In this document: piece by piece, positions 37,965 to 46,574 of the stretch
Layout: the number at the start of each line of letters is the position of its first letter
How positions within the stretch are numbered: position 1 is the first letter of the stretch
Origin: Leclercia adecarboxylata
GTDB taxonomy: Bacteria > Pseudomonadota > Gammaproteobacteria > Enterobacterales > Enterobacteriaceae
Direction of reading: 5' to 3'
DNA length: 64,000 bases
NCBI RefSeq assembly: GCF_023639785.1
Contig: NZ_CP098325.1
Span: forward strand, 4,340,001-4,404,000
Notes under the pieces: model-generated
Told to the model about the DNA's origin: nothing
The model's database searches: none
What the model saw: the letters and a program-made list of their open reading frames with translations, nothing else
Position numbers and translations under genes: made by a program

Positions 37965-39038
37965 ATGATAATCACACCACCCGATAAAACGGGTCTTCCG
38001 CCCGCTGATAAAGCGGGTCTCCATATTTTGATGAAGCTGGCCTGTCTGGTCGTGATCCTGGCAGGCATTCACGCCGCAGCAGATATTCTCGTTCAGCTTT
38101 TGCTGGCACTCTTTTTCGCCATCGTCCTTAACCCTCTCGTCACCTGGTTTTTACGCCGGGGGGTAAGCCGCCCTGTCGCTATCACTATCGTGGTGGTGGT
38201 GATGCTGATTGGCCTGACGGCGCTGTTTGGGGTGCTGGCGGCCTCGCTCAATGAATTTGCCGCCATGCTGCCGAAATACAACAAAGAGCTGACGCGCAAG
38301 ATTGTCGATCTGCAGCAGATGTTCCCGTTCCTCAACCTGCACTTCTCCCCGGAGCGCATGCTGAGACGGATGGACTCGGAAAAGGTGATGACCTTTGCCA
38401 CGGCGCTGATGACCCAGCTGTCCGGGGCGATGGCCAGCGTCCTGCTGCTGGTGATGACCGTGGTGTTTATGCTGTTTGAAGTGCGCCACGTGCCGTACAA
38501 AATGCGTTTCGCCCTCAATAATCCTCAGGTCCACATCGCTGGCTTACACCGCGCGCTGAAGGGCGTTACCCACTATCTGGCGCTGAAAACGCTGTTAAGC
38601 CTGTGGACCGGGGCCATCGTCTGGCTGGGGCTGGCGCTGCTGGGGGTGCAGTTCGCCCTGATGTGGGGCGTGCTGGCCTTCCTGCTGAACTATGTGCCCA
38701 ACATCGGGGCGGTGATCTCCGCCGTGCCGCCGATGATTCAGGCGTTCCTGTTTAACGGTTTTTACGAATGCATGATGGTGGGCGCGCTGTTCCTGGTCGT
38801 CCACATGGTGCTGGGCAATATCCTGGAGCCGCGCATGATGGGACACCGGCTGGGGATGTCCACGCTGGTGGTATTTCTGTCGTTATTGATCTGGGGCTGG
38901 TTACTCGGCCCCGTAGGAATGTTACTGTCCGTGCCGCTCACCAGCGTCTGTAAGATCTGGATGGAGACCACCCGAGGCGGGAGCAAACTGGCTATCCTGC
39001 TCGGGCCAGGCAGACCGAAAAGCCGTTTACCGGGATAA
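37965..39038 (+). CDS. yhhT: AI-2E family membrane protein YhhT
   Basis: A 357-residue inner membrane protein of the AI-2E/PerM/YdiK family, slightly longer than the 349 residues of E. coli YhhT. The extra length is near the N-terminus, where PDKTGLPPADKAGL appears to come from a 24-bp tandem duplication (around 37982-38020). About eight membrane segments; conserved NYVPNIGAVISAVPP and NILEPRMMGHRLG motifs. Transport role unproven. The ATG at 37965 has AAGAGGAAA upstream. The aryl polyene cluster begins five bases after its stop. Confidence 0.92.
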   Translation: MIITPPDKTGLPPADKAGLHILMKLACLVVILAGIHAAADILVQLLLALFFAIVLNPLVTWFLRRGVSRPVAITIVVVVMLIGLTALFGVLAASLNEFAAMLPKYNKELTRKIVDLQQMFPFLNLHFSPERMLRRMDSEKVMTFATALMTQLSGAMASVLLLVMTVVFMLFEVRHVPYKMRFALNNPQVHIAGLHRALKGVTHYLALKTLLSLWTGAIVWLGLALLGVQFALMWGVLAFLLNYVPNIGAVISAVPPMIQAFLFNGFYECMMVGALFLVVHMVLGNILEPRMMGHRLGMSTLVVFLSLLIWGWLLGPVGMLLSVPLTSVCKIWMETTRGGSKLAILLGPGRPKSRLPG

Positions 39039-39043
39039 CATTC

Positions 39044-40108
39044 ATGTACGAAAAGGACAGCCTCAGCGCGCTTGAGGCCATCACCGAGGCGCAACGTATC
39101 GCCTTTGCCCCGATGCTGTTCCAGACCGCGCTCTGTCTGCGTAATTCCGGGATACTCGCCTGGCTGGACAAACAGGGCCCGCGCGGCGCAACGCTTGAAG
39201 ACGTCGTGGCCAACAGCAGCCTCGGCGACTATGGCGTGGGCGTTCTGCTGGATATGGGATTAAGCGGGCGGATCCTGACCCACAGCGATGGCCGCTACTA
39301 CCTGGCGAAAATCGGCCATTACCTGCTGCACGACACCATGACCCGCGTAAACATGGATTTCACGCAGGACGTTTGCTACCAGGGGCTGTTTCATCTTGGC
39401 GACGCCCTGCAAGCGGAAAAACCGGCCGGGCTGGCGGTCTTTGGCGACTGGCCGACTATTTATCCGGCGCTCTCTGCCCTGCCTGAGCAGGCGCAGCGGA
39501 GCTGGTTTGCGTTCGATCATTTCTATTCCGACGGCGCATTCGACGCCGCGTTGCCCCTTATATTCGCAAGCAGGCCGACAAAATTGTACGATGTCGGCGG
39601 CAATACGGGTAAATGGGCGCTACGCTGCTGTAGATACGATGAAAATGTCGCCGTTACGCTGCTCGATCTGCCGCAGCAAATTGCACTGGCCCAGGAAAAT
39701 ATCGCAAAAGCAGGATTATCTCATCGTATTGGGTTCCACCCTGTCGATATGCTTAGCGACGCTGCTCTGCCGGATGACGCTGATGTCTGGTGGATGAGCC
39801 AGTTTCTGGACTGCTTCTCTCCCGATCAGATTGTGACCCTGCTGAGCAACGTGGCGAAAGTAATGAAGCCGGGTGCCCGCCTGTGCATTCTGGAGCTGTT
39901 CTGGGATGCGCAGCGATTCGAAGCGGCCGCCTTCAGCCTGAACGCCACCTCGCTCTATTTCACCTGTATGGCGAACGGCAACAGCCGTTTTTATCGCGCA
40001 GAGAAATTTTATCACTATCTGGAAAAAGCAGGCTTCCGGGTAGAAGAGCGGCATGACAATCTTGGGGTGGGCCACACCTTATTGATTTGCCAGAAAAATG
40101 AGCAGTAA
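39044..40108 (+). CDS. apeB: Aryl polyene cluster SAM-dependent methyltransferase (ApeB-like)
   Basis: A 354-residue class I methyltransferase of the O-methyltransferase/acetylserotonin type: an N-terminal dimerisation winged-helix part, then the SAM motif YDVGGNTGKWAL at 182-193 and further motifs toward the end. In aryl polyene pathways such an enzyme methylates the aromatic ring of the head group. It starts five bases after yhhT with no clear ribosome site, and is followed by a 56-bp gap with a hairpin, the only real gap in the cluster. The symbol follows the published ape naming as I recall it. Confidence 0.8.
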   Translation: MYEKDSLSALEAITEAQRIAFAPMLFQTALCLRNSGILAWLDKQGPRGATLEDVVANSSLGDYGVGVLLDMGLSGRILTHSDGRYYLAKIGHYLLHDTMTRVNMDFTQDVCYQGLFHLGDALQAEKPAGLAVFGDWPTIYPALSALPEQAQRSWFAFDHFYSDGAFDAALPLIFASRPTKLYDVGGNTGKWALRCCRYDENVAVTLLDLPQQIALAQENIAKAGLSHRIGFHPVDMLSDAALPDDADVWWMSQFLDCFSPDQIVTLLSNVAKVMKPGARLCILELFWDAQRFEAAAFSLNATSLYFTCMANGNSRFYRAEKFYHYLEKAGFRVEERHDNLGVGHTLLICQKNEQ

Positions 40109-40129
40109 CGCCGCCTGATCCCGGCGGCG
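40109..40129 (+). terminator. GC hairpin after the methyltransferase gene
   Basis: CGCCGCC-TGATCCC-GGCGGCG is a perfect 7-bp stem starting directly after the stop codon. There is no U tract, so it may slow or protect the transcript rather than end it. Confidence 0.45.
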
Positions 40130-40164
40130 GTACCGGATGACGGGTTTACCGCGGACGCGCGCAG

Positions 40165-40887
40165 ATGAAATTTGCACTTAACATTCTCGACTGGCAAGCC
40201 AGAGCGCCAGGCCTTTGTGATGCCAGTCAGTGGCAGGCATGGTCACAGGGTTTGCTCGCCATCGATCCTGCTGCGCCGCAGGCAAAACTGTCCGAACTGC
40301 CGATGATGACCGCCCGCCGCCTGAGTTCAGGCAGCAAGCTGGCGGTGGAGTGCGGGATGGCGATGGTGCGAAAGCACGCCATCCACGCCGTGGTCTACAC
40401 CAGCCGTCATGGCGAACTGGAGCGTAACTATCGTCTCCTGCACGCCCTGGCGACCGGGCAGGACGTCTCCCCCACCGACTTCGCCATGTCAGTACATAAC
40501 TCCGCGGTGGGTAATCTCACCATCGCCGCGCGTCAGCCGATTGTTTCGTCGTCACTCTCTGCCGGAAGGGATACCTTCCAGCAGGGGCTGTGCGACGTGC
40601 TGAGCCTGCTGCATGCAGGGTATAAACGGGTGTTGATGGTGGATTTTGACGGCACCCTGCCCGACTTTTACCGCCCCTCGGTTCCACAGCAGATGCCTGC
40701 CTGGCCCTATGCCCTGGCGCTGGTTATCGAAGCCGGGGATGGCCTGTGCTGCGAAACCCGCCCTGTCCGCTGCGATGAAGAGCCCTCGCTGCCGCAGAGC
40801 CTGCTGTTCCTGCGCCACTACCTGCGTGACGATGCGCAGTTTGCCGTACCCGGTGAACGCCTGCTGTGGCAGTGGACGCGGGCATGA
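40165..40887 (+). CDS. apeC: Ketosynthase-like chain length factor (ApeC)
   Basis: A 240-residue half-size beta-ketoacyl synthase-like protein (Ketoacyl-synt_2 type). The segment that would hold the catalytic cysteine reads FAMSVHNSAVGNLTIAA, with no cysteine, so it should not condense by itself. In characterised aryl polyene systems ApeC pairs with the ketosynthase ApeO as a chain length factor. Its stop overlaps the next start in ATGA. The ribosome site at 40165 is weak; coupling to the upstream gene is not obvious. Confidence 0.82.
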   Translation: MKFALNILDWQARAPGLCDASQWQAWSQGLLAIDPAAPQAKLSELPMMTARRLSSGSKLAVECGMAMVRKHAIHAVVYTSRHGELERNYRLLHALATGQDVSPTDFAMSVHNSAVGNLTIAARQPIVSSSLSAGRDTFQQGLCDVLSLLHAGYKRVLMVDFDGTLPDFYRPSVPQQMPAWPYALALVIEAGDGLCCETRPVRCDEEPSLPQSLLFLRHYLRDDAQFAVPGERLLWQWTRA

Positions 40888-41705
40888 TATTCATCAGGGC
40901 GGCGCTGAGCCGCGGCTGGCGACTGGTGATGACCGGTCTGTGCTTCGTGCTGTTTGGCGTGGGCGGGCTGCTGCTGTCGCTGGTGTGGTTCAACCTGCTG
41001 AACCTGGTCCAGCGGGATCGCGCCCGCCGCCGTCGCCTTGCCCGGCGCAGCATTGCCGCCAGCTTCCGCGCTTTTTTAACCATGGCGCGCGCGCTCGGCG
41101 TGCTGGATTACCGCTTCGATAATCTCGACGTGCTGCGCCAGGAGCGCGGCTGTCTGGTGGTGGCGAACCATCCGACGCTGATCGACTACGTGCTTATCGC
41201 CTCGGTGATGCCGGAAACCGACTGTCTGGTGAAAGGTGCCCTGCTGCGTAACCCCTTTCTCAGCGGGGCGATCCGGGCGGCGGATTACCTGATCAACAGC
41301 GAAGCCGACACGCTCCTGAGCGCCTGTCAGCAGCGGCTGGGTCAGGGCGACACCCTGCTAATCTTCCCGGAAGGCACGCGCACGCAGGCAGGAAAAGCGA
41401 TCGCGTTGCAGCGCGGCGCGGCGAACATTGCGGTGCGTTGCGAAAGCGACCTGCGGCTGGTAATTATCCACTGCAGCGAGCATCTGCTCGATAAACACAG
41501 CCGGTGGTATGACATACCGCCGAACAAACCCGTTTTCACGGTCGATGTCCGTGAGCGGGTGAATATTAATGATTTTTACGATGCAGCGGTCCACGAGCCC
41601 GCGCTGGCGGCCAGACAGCTCAACCGGCACCTGCAGCATCGCTTAACGTCAGGCCTTCAATCTTTGTCAGGAATTAATGATGCAAGCGCTCTACCTGGAA
41701 ATTAA
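40884..41705 (+). CDS. apeD: Lysophospholipid acyltransferase-family protein (ApeD)
   Basis: A 273-residue membrane-associated acyltransferase of the PlsC/LPLAT type, with an N-terminal hydrophobic segment (about residues 15-40), the catalytic NHPTLID motif at 95-101 and the FPEGTR substrate motif near 157. In the pathway it probably attaches acyl chains to a lipid or glycolipid carrier of the polyene. The ATG at 40884 overlaps the apeC stop by four bases. Confidence 0.82.
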   Translation: MIFIRAALSRGWRLVMTGLCFVLFGVGGLLLSLVWFNLLNLVQRDRARRRRLARRSIAASFRAFLTMARALGVLDYRFDNLDVLRQERGCLVVANHPTLIDYVLIASVMPETDCLVKGALLRNPFLSGAIRAADYLINSEADTLLSACQQRLGQGDTLLIFPEGTRTQAGKAIALQRGAANIAVRCESDLRLVIIHCSEHLLDKHSRWYDIPPNKPVFTVDVRERVNINDFYDAAVHEPALAARQLNRHLQHRLTSGLQSLSGINDASALPGN

Positions 41706-41937
41706 AAATCTTATAATTACGACACTCAATCTGGACGAATTGACCGCAGAGGATATCGATACGGATGCCCCGTTGTTTGGCGATGGGTTGGGCCTCGACT
41801 CGATCGATGCCCTTGAGCTGGGCCTGGCGGTAAAAAACCAGTACGGCGTGGTGTTATCTGCCGAAAGCGAAGAGATGCGCCAGCACTTCTATTCCGTTGC
41901 CACGCTGGCCTCTTTCATTACTGCCCAACGCGCCTGA
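41680..41937 (+). CDS. apeE: Acyl carrier protein 1 (ApeE)
   Basis: An 85-residue acyl carrier protein. The phosphopantetheine site is Ser41 in DGLGLDSIDALELG. It carries the growing polyene. The start is the second of two adjacent ATG codons (41677 and 41680), chosen for spacing to AGGA; either is possible. It overlaps the end of apeD. Modification is presumably by AcpT, encoded at the end of the cluster. Confidence 0.88.
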   Translation: MQALYLEIKNLIITTLNLDELTAEDIDTDAPLFGDGLGLDSIDALELGLAVKNQYGVVLSAESEEMRQHFYSVATLASFITAQRA

Positions 41938-41950
41938 GATCGAACTAAAA

Positions 41951-42205
41951 ATGACGACTGAACAAAAATCTGTTTATCAGGAAGTGACCTCCCTCCTGAT
42001 CACCCTGTTTGAAGTTGCGCCAGAGGACATCACCCCTGAGGCGCGCCTGTACGAAGATCTGGAGCTAGACAGCATCGACGCCGTCGACATGGTGGTGCAC
42101 CTGCAGAAGCGAACCGGCGCCCGCATCAAACCGGAAACCTTCAAGTCAGTGCGTACCGTGCAGGACGTGGTGGATGCGGTAGAAAAACTGCTCCGCGAAG
42201 CGTAA
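41951..42205 (+). CDS. apeF: Acyl carrier protein 2 (ApeF)
   Basis: An 84-residue acyl carrier protein, distinct from the first, with the phosphopantetheine site Ser41 in DLELDSIDAVDM. Two ACPs with different sequences are a hallmark of aryl polyene clusters; they may separate starter loading from elongation. The true start is the ATG at 41951, 13 bases after apeE, though the frame opens earlier within apeE. Confidence 0.88.
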   Translation: MTTEQKSVYQEVTSLLITLFEVAPEDITPEARLYEDLELDSIDAVDMVVHLQKRTGARIKPETFKSVRTVQDVVDAVEKLLREA

Positions 42206-42211
42206 GACGTC

Positions 42212-42787
42212 ATGCGTGGCGGAAAGTCATTTCCGGCGATCCCGCTGCTGACGGGGCTGATGCTGCTCGGCTGGCCCTTTCTGATCGGCTTTGGGCTAAC
42301 GCATCACAACCTGCACTGGCTCCTGCCGCTGATGGCCATCCTGCTGCTGTGCCGTTTTTACCAGGCGCGACGCAGCGCCGGGCCGCTGCGCTACGTGATC
42401 CAGAGCGTGGCGCTGGTGGGCATCGCCCTCTGCGCGGCAAGCTACCTGTTGAAAGCGCACCACTGGCTGCTGCTCTATCCGGTGGTGGTTAATCTCGCGA
42501 TGCTGGGGGTGTTTGGCGGCTCGCTCTGGACGGCGATGCCGCTGGTCGAGCGGCTGGCGCGCCTGCGTGAACCTCATTTACCCCCTGCCGGTGTACGCTA
42601 CACCCGCATTGTTACCCGGGTGTGGTGCGGTTTTTTCATCTTTAACGGCAGCGTGGCGCTGTTCACCGTGCTGCACGGGGATATGCGGCTCTGGACGCTG
42701 TGGAACGGCATGATCGCCTACATCCTGATGGGAACGTTAATGGCAAGCGAGTGGCTGGTACGCCAGCGGATCAAAAAAGATGCATAA
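42212..42787 (+). CDS. apeG: COG4648-type membrane protein (ApeG)
   Basis: A 191-residue inner membrane protein with about six hydrophobic segments, resembling the COG4648 proteins always found in aryl polyene clusters. Its function is unknown. The last eight bases overlap the next gene. Confidence 0.8.
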   Translation: MRGGKSFPAIPLLTGLMLLGWPFLIGFGLTHHNLHWLLPLMAILLLCRFYQARRSAGPLRYVIQSVALVGIALCAASYLLKAHHWLLLYPVVVNLAMLGVFGGSLWTAMPLVERLARLREPHLPPAGVRYTRIVTRVWCGFFIFNGSVALFTVLHGDMRLWTLWNGMIAYILMGTLMASEWLVRQRIKKDA

Positions 42788-44126
42788 CCCCCTGCCCCTG
42801 AGCCTGTGGCTGAACGCCCCCCGCCCGGACGACACCCCTGTCGCCTGGTCCGGCGATCGACGCTGGACGCTGGGGGAGCTGCGCCACGACGTTACCAGGA
42901 TAACGGCCCGCTTACAGCAGCAGCAAGGCGAGCGCTGGGCGCTCTGCTTTGACGACAGCTATCTGTTTATCGTCGCCCTGCTGGCCACCCTGCACGCGGG
43001 TAAAACGCCGGTGCTGCCCGGCCACAGCCGCGAATCGCATCTCGACGAACAACAGGCGCTGTTCAGCGGCGTGCTGAGCGACAGAGCGCTGAATGTCCGC
43101 GCCCCGTTGACGGTAGTCAGCTCTGCCTGTCGCCGGGCCCCAACTTTCACGCCGCTGCCGGGCATTGATGATGACCGCATTATCGAGCTGTTCACCTCCG
43201 GCTCGACCGGAAAGCCCGAACGGATAAGCAAGACCATCACCCGGCTCGACCAGGAGGCCCGCCTGCTGGCCGCCCGCTTCGGCGAGCGAATTGACGGCTG
43301 CTTTGTTGTCTCCTCGGTCGTGCCGCAGCACCTTTACGGCCTGACGTTTCGCATTGTACTGCCGATGGCGCTGGGGCTGCCGCTCCACGCGGCGATGCTC
43401 ACCTACGCCGAGCAGCTGGCGGCGCTGGATAGCGATAAGCGCTACCTGTTCATCAGCAGTCCGGCGTTTCTGAAGCGCCTCGATCCGGCACTCGCTCCGC
43501 CGCCCGTCGCGGTGCTGGTCTCCGCCGGGGGCGTGCTGGAGTGGGCATCGGCCTGCGAAACTCAACGCTGGCTGGGGCTGTGGCCGGATGAAATTTACGG
43601 CAGCAGCGAAACCGGGGTTCTCGCCTGGCGCTATCGTCAGGCAGAGGCGAATCTCTGGCAGCCCTTTCCCGGTGTCACATTTACCCGCGATAATGACGCC
43701 CTGCGGGTCTCCTCCCCGCTCATTGATGCACATGGCGTGCTGCTCGACGATATTCTGCACTTTGCCGATAACGGCCAGTTCAGCATTGAGGGCCGCCGGG
43801 GCCGGGTGGTGAAAATCGAAGAGAAGCGTATTTCGCTCAATGAGATCGAACAGCGTCTGCTGGCGCTGGAGGGCATCCGCGAGGCGGCGGCGCTGCCGGT
43901 CACCCGAGGCGGACGACAGGGGATTGGCGTACTGCTGGTTTTGAGCGACGCCGCTCGCCAGCGCGGCAGTAAAGCGCAGATCCTCACCTGGCGACGCGCC
44001 CTGCGGCCGTGGCTGGAGCCGGTCGCCATCCCCCGCTACTGGCGCATTGTTGATGAGATGCCGGTGAACAATATGAACAAGCGTGTCTATGCGCAGTTAC
44101 AGGAGTTATTTCATGAAGATCCATGA
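42780..44126 (+). CDS. apeH: Aryl acid adenylation/ACP ligase (ApeH)
   Basis: A 448-residue AMP-dependent synthetase (ANL family). The P-loop LFTSGSTGKPE is at 137-147, the YGSSETG motif at 273-279, and GRRGRVVKIEEKRIS near 330-345 marks the hinge. It probably activates 4-hydroxybenzoate or a methylated form and loads it on an ACP as the starter. It is shorter than most CoA ligases, as known for this family. The N-terminus overlaps apeG. Confidence 0.85.
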   Translation: MHNPLPLSLWLNAPRPDDTPVAWSGDRRWTLGELRHDVTRITARLQQQQGERWALCFDDSYLFIVALLATLHAGKTPVLPGHSRESHLDEQQALFSGVLSDRALNVRAPLTVVSSACRRAPTFTPLPGIDDDRIIELFTSGSTGKPERISKTITRLDQEARLLAARFGERIDGCFVVSSVVPQHLYGLTFRIVLPMALGLPLHAAMLTYAEQLAALDSDKRYLFISSPAFLKRLDPALAPPPVAVLVSAGGVLEWASACETQRWLGLWPDEIYGSSETGVLAWRYRQAEANLWQPFPGVTFTRDNDALRVSSPLIDAHGVLLDDILHFADNGQFSIEGRRGRVVKIEEKRISLNEIEQRLLALEGIREAAALPVTRGGRQGIGVLLVLSDAARQRGSKAQILTWRRALRPWLEPVAIPRYWRIVDEMPVNNMNKRVYAQLQELFHEDP

Positions 44127-44466
44127 AATTGGGCGCCATCAGGCACAGCCTCAGCATCTGGAGATCGTCCTGCACCTCGATCCGGCGCTGTTCTGGTTCC
44201 AGGGCCATTTTGCCGTCCAGCCGCTGCTGCCGGGCGTTGCCCAGCTCGACTGGGTGATGCACTACGCCACCACGCTGCTGGCCCCGGAGTACCGCTTCCA
44301 CAGCATTCAGAACGTGAAGTTCCAGGCACCGCTGCTGCCCGAGGCCACCGTGACGCTGGTTCTCGACTGGAACGCGGAGCGCCAGATGCTTACCTTCAGC
44401 TATCAGCGCCATGACGGCGAAGCCCGCCACACGGCCAGCAGCGGGAAGATTCGCTTATGCCGTTAA
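44113..44466 (+). CDS. apeI: Hot-dog 3-hydroxyacyl-ACP dehydratase (ApeI)
   Basis: A 117-residue hot-dog fold protein of the FabA/FabZ type. The motif FQGHFAVQPLLPGVAQLD (29-46) contains the likely catalytic His32. In characterised systems ApeI and ApeP form a dehydratase complex. The ATG at 44113 follows AGGAG by seven bases. It overlaps apeH by 14 bases and apeJ by ten. Confidence 0.84.
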   Translation: MKIHEIGRHQAQPQHLEIVLHLDPALFWFQGHFAVQPLLPGVAQLDWVMHYATTLLAPEYRFHSIQNVKFQAPLLPEATVTLVLDWNAERQMLTFSYQRHDGEARHTASSGKIRLCR

Positions 44467-46148
44467 GCGTCCGTCCCTGCATCCTGATCCCCTGCTACAA
44501 CCACGGGGCGACGATGGCGAGCGTCCTGGAGCGCCTGGCGCCGTTTCAGCTGCCGGTGATTGTGGTTGATGACGGCAGCGACGCCAGCACCCGTCAGGAG
44601 CTGGATCGTCTGGCCGCCGAAAATCCGCAGATGACGCTGGTGCGGCTGCCGCACAACAGCGGCAAAGGCGCGGCGGTGATCCGCGGGCTGAAGGTCTGCG
44701 CCGGGGCCGGTTATACCCATGCGGTGCAGGTTGATGCCGACGGTCAGCACGCACTGGAGGACATTCCCCGGCTGCTGGCGCTGGCCGAACGCCACCCGAC
44801 GGCGCTGATTTCCGGCCAGCCGGTATTTGATGCCTCGATCCCCCGCTCGCGCCTGTATGGCCGCTGGGTCACCCACGTCTGGGTGTGGATAGAAACCCTG
44901 TCATTGCAGCTCAAGGACAGCATGTGCGGCTTTCGGGTCTACCCGGTGGCCCCCACGCTGCGGCTGGTCAACAGCGTGCCCCTGGGCAAGCGGATGGATT
45001 TTGACACCGAAGTAATGGTGCGCCTCTACTGGCAGGGCAACACCAGCTATTTCCTGCCCACCCGGGTGACCTATCCTGAGAATGGCGTCTCCCATTTCGA
45101 TGCCCTGCACGACAACCTGCGTATCTCCTGGATGCACACCCGGCTGTTCTTCGGCATGCTGCCGCGTATCCCTTCCCTGCTGTTCCGCCGCCGCACTCAG
45201 CACTGGGCGAAGCAGCAGGAGGTGAAAGGGCTGTACGGCATGCGCCTGATGCTGCGGGTCTGGCAGCTGCTGGGCCGCCGGGCCTTTACCCTTCTGCTGT
45301 GGCCGGTGATTGCCGTCTACTGGCTTACCGCCCGTCCGGCGCGGCAGGCCTCGCAGCAGTGGATCGCCCGGGTGAGCGAGACGCTGGCCCGGCGCCAGCA
45401 GCCAAAGCCCGCGCGCCTGAACAGCTTTTTCCACTTTATGCGCTTTGGTCATGCGATGCTGGATAAGGTCGCCAGCTGGCAGGGAGAACTCAAGCTGGAC
45501 CGGGACGTGCTTTTTGCGCCAGGTGCCCGGGAAAAGCTCGATCTCACCGTGCCCGAGGGCAAGCTGCTGCTGGCTTCCCATCTCGGAGATGTGGAGGCGT
45601 GCCGCGCCCTGGCCCAGATCAAAGGCGGCAAAACCGTCAACGCGCTGGTGTTCAGCGATAACGCCCAGCGTTTCAAACAGATTATGCAGGAGATGGCGCC
45701 CCAGGCCGGGCTGAACCTGATCCCGGTAACCGATATCGGCCCGGAGACCGCCATCCTGCTGAAAGAGAAGATCGATCGCGGGGAGTGGGTGACGATCGTC
45801 GGGGATCGGATCGCCGTCGATCCGCAGCGCGGCGGCAACTGGCGGGTGGTGTGGAGCGATTTTATGGGCCAGCCCGCCCCGTTCCCCGAGGGGCCTTTTA
45901 TCCTCGCCTCGCTGATGCGCTGCCCGGTGGTGCTGATCTTCGCCCTGCGCCAGCAGCAGAAGCTGCATATCCACTGCGAAGACTTTGCCGATCCGCTGCT
46001 GTTGCCGCGGGGCGAGCGCCAGCAGGCGTTACAGCAGACCGTCGACCGCTATGCCCAACGGCTGGAGCACTTTGCGCTGCAGGCCCCGCTCGACTGGTTT
46101 AATTTTTTCGATTTCTGGCGTCTGCCGGATGCCAAAGAGAAGGAGTAA
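44457..46148 (+). CDS. apeJ: Glycosyltransferase-acyltransferase fusion (ApeJ)
   Basis: A 563-residue two-domain protein. The first about 240 residues are a family 2 glycosyltransferase (LIPCYNHG, IVVDDGSD, VQVDADGQH), like dolichol-phosphate mannosyltransferases. The second half, after about residue 310, is an LpxL-like lipid acyltransferase (LLLASHLGDVEACRA near residue 361). It likely builds the glycolipid anchor of the aryl polyene. Fusion is normal for this family. It overlaps apeI by ten bases. Confidence 0.84.
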   Translation: MPLSVRPCILIPCYNHGATMASVLERLAPFQLPVIVVDDGSDASTRQELDRLAAENPQMTLVRLPHNSGKGAAVIRGLKVCAGAGYTHAVQVDADGQHALEDIPRLLALAERHPTALISGQPVFDASIPRSRLYGRWVTHVWVWIETLSLQLKDSMCGFRVYPVAPTLRLVNSVPLGKRMDFDTEVMVRLYWQGNTSYFLPTRVTYPENGVSHFDALHDNLRISWMHTRLFFGMLPRIPSLLFRRRTQHWAKQQEVKGLYGMRLMLRVWQLLGRRAFTLLLWPVIAVYWLTARPARQASQQWIARVSETLARRQQPKPARLNSFFHFMRFGHAMLDKVASWQGELKLDRDVLFAPGAREKLDLTVPEGKLLLASHLGDVEACRALAQIKGGKTVNALVFSDNAQRFKQIMQEMAPQAGLNLIPVTDIGPETAILLKEKIDRGEWVTIVGDRIAVDPQRGGNWRVVWSDFMGQPAPFPEGPFILASLMRCPVVLIFALRQQQKLHIHCEDFADPLLLPRGERQQALQQTVDRYAQRLEHFALQAPLDWFNFFDFWRLPDAKEKE

Positions 46149-46151
46149 AGG

Positions 46152-46574
46152 GTGCTGACCGATCCCCGCTTTACCACCGAAGTAGAGCTGACCGTACCGT
46201 TTCACGACGTCGATATGATGGGCGTGGTGTGGCACGGCAACTATTTCCGCTATTTTGAGGTAGCCCGCGAGGCCCTGCTCAACCAGTTCGATTATGGCTA
46301 TCGCCAGATGAAAGCCTCCGGCTATCTCTGGCCGGTGGTGGATACCCGGGTGAAATACCGCGATGTCCTGACCTTTGAGCAACGCATCCGCGTCCGGGCC
46401 CATATCGAGGAGTTCGAGAACCGCCTGCGCATCGCCTATCAGATATTTGACGCCGACAGCGGCAAACGGACCACCACCGGCTACACCATTCAGGTGGCGG
46501 TGGAGGAGAAGAGCCGCGAGCTCTGCTTTGTCAGTCCGGCCGTGCTGTTCGAGCGTATGGGAGTGACGCCATGA
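46152..46574 (+). CDS. apeK: Thioesterase of the 4HBT/YbgC type (ApeK)
   Basis: A 140-residue hot-dog thioesterase with VPFHDVDMMGVVWHGNYFRY (15-34), including the Asp-His pair of the 4-hydroxybenzoyl-CoA thioesterase family. It may release stalled or finished acyl groups from ACP. The start is GTG at 46152 with AGGAG upstream, three bases after apeJ. Its end overlaps apeL by four bases. Confidence 0.84.
   Translation: MLTDPRFTTEVELTVPFHDVDMMGVVWHGNYFRYFEVAREALLNQFDYGYRQMKASGYLWPVVDTRVKYRDVLTFEQRIRVRAHIEEFENRLRIAYQIFDADSGKRTTTGYTIQVAVEEKSRELCFVSPAVLFERMGVTP

Noticed and set aside
44901..45974. Open frame of 357 codons on the minus strand
   Set aside because: Antisense to the glycosyltransferase-acyltransferase apeJ, rich in His, Gln and Arg, with no recognisable domain. 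The same applies to long antisense frames at 42912-43760, 47364-48344, 48363-49190 and 50019-50933.
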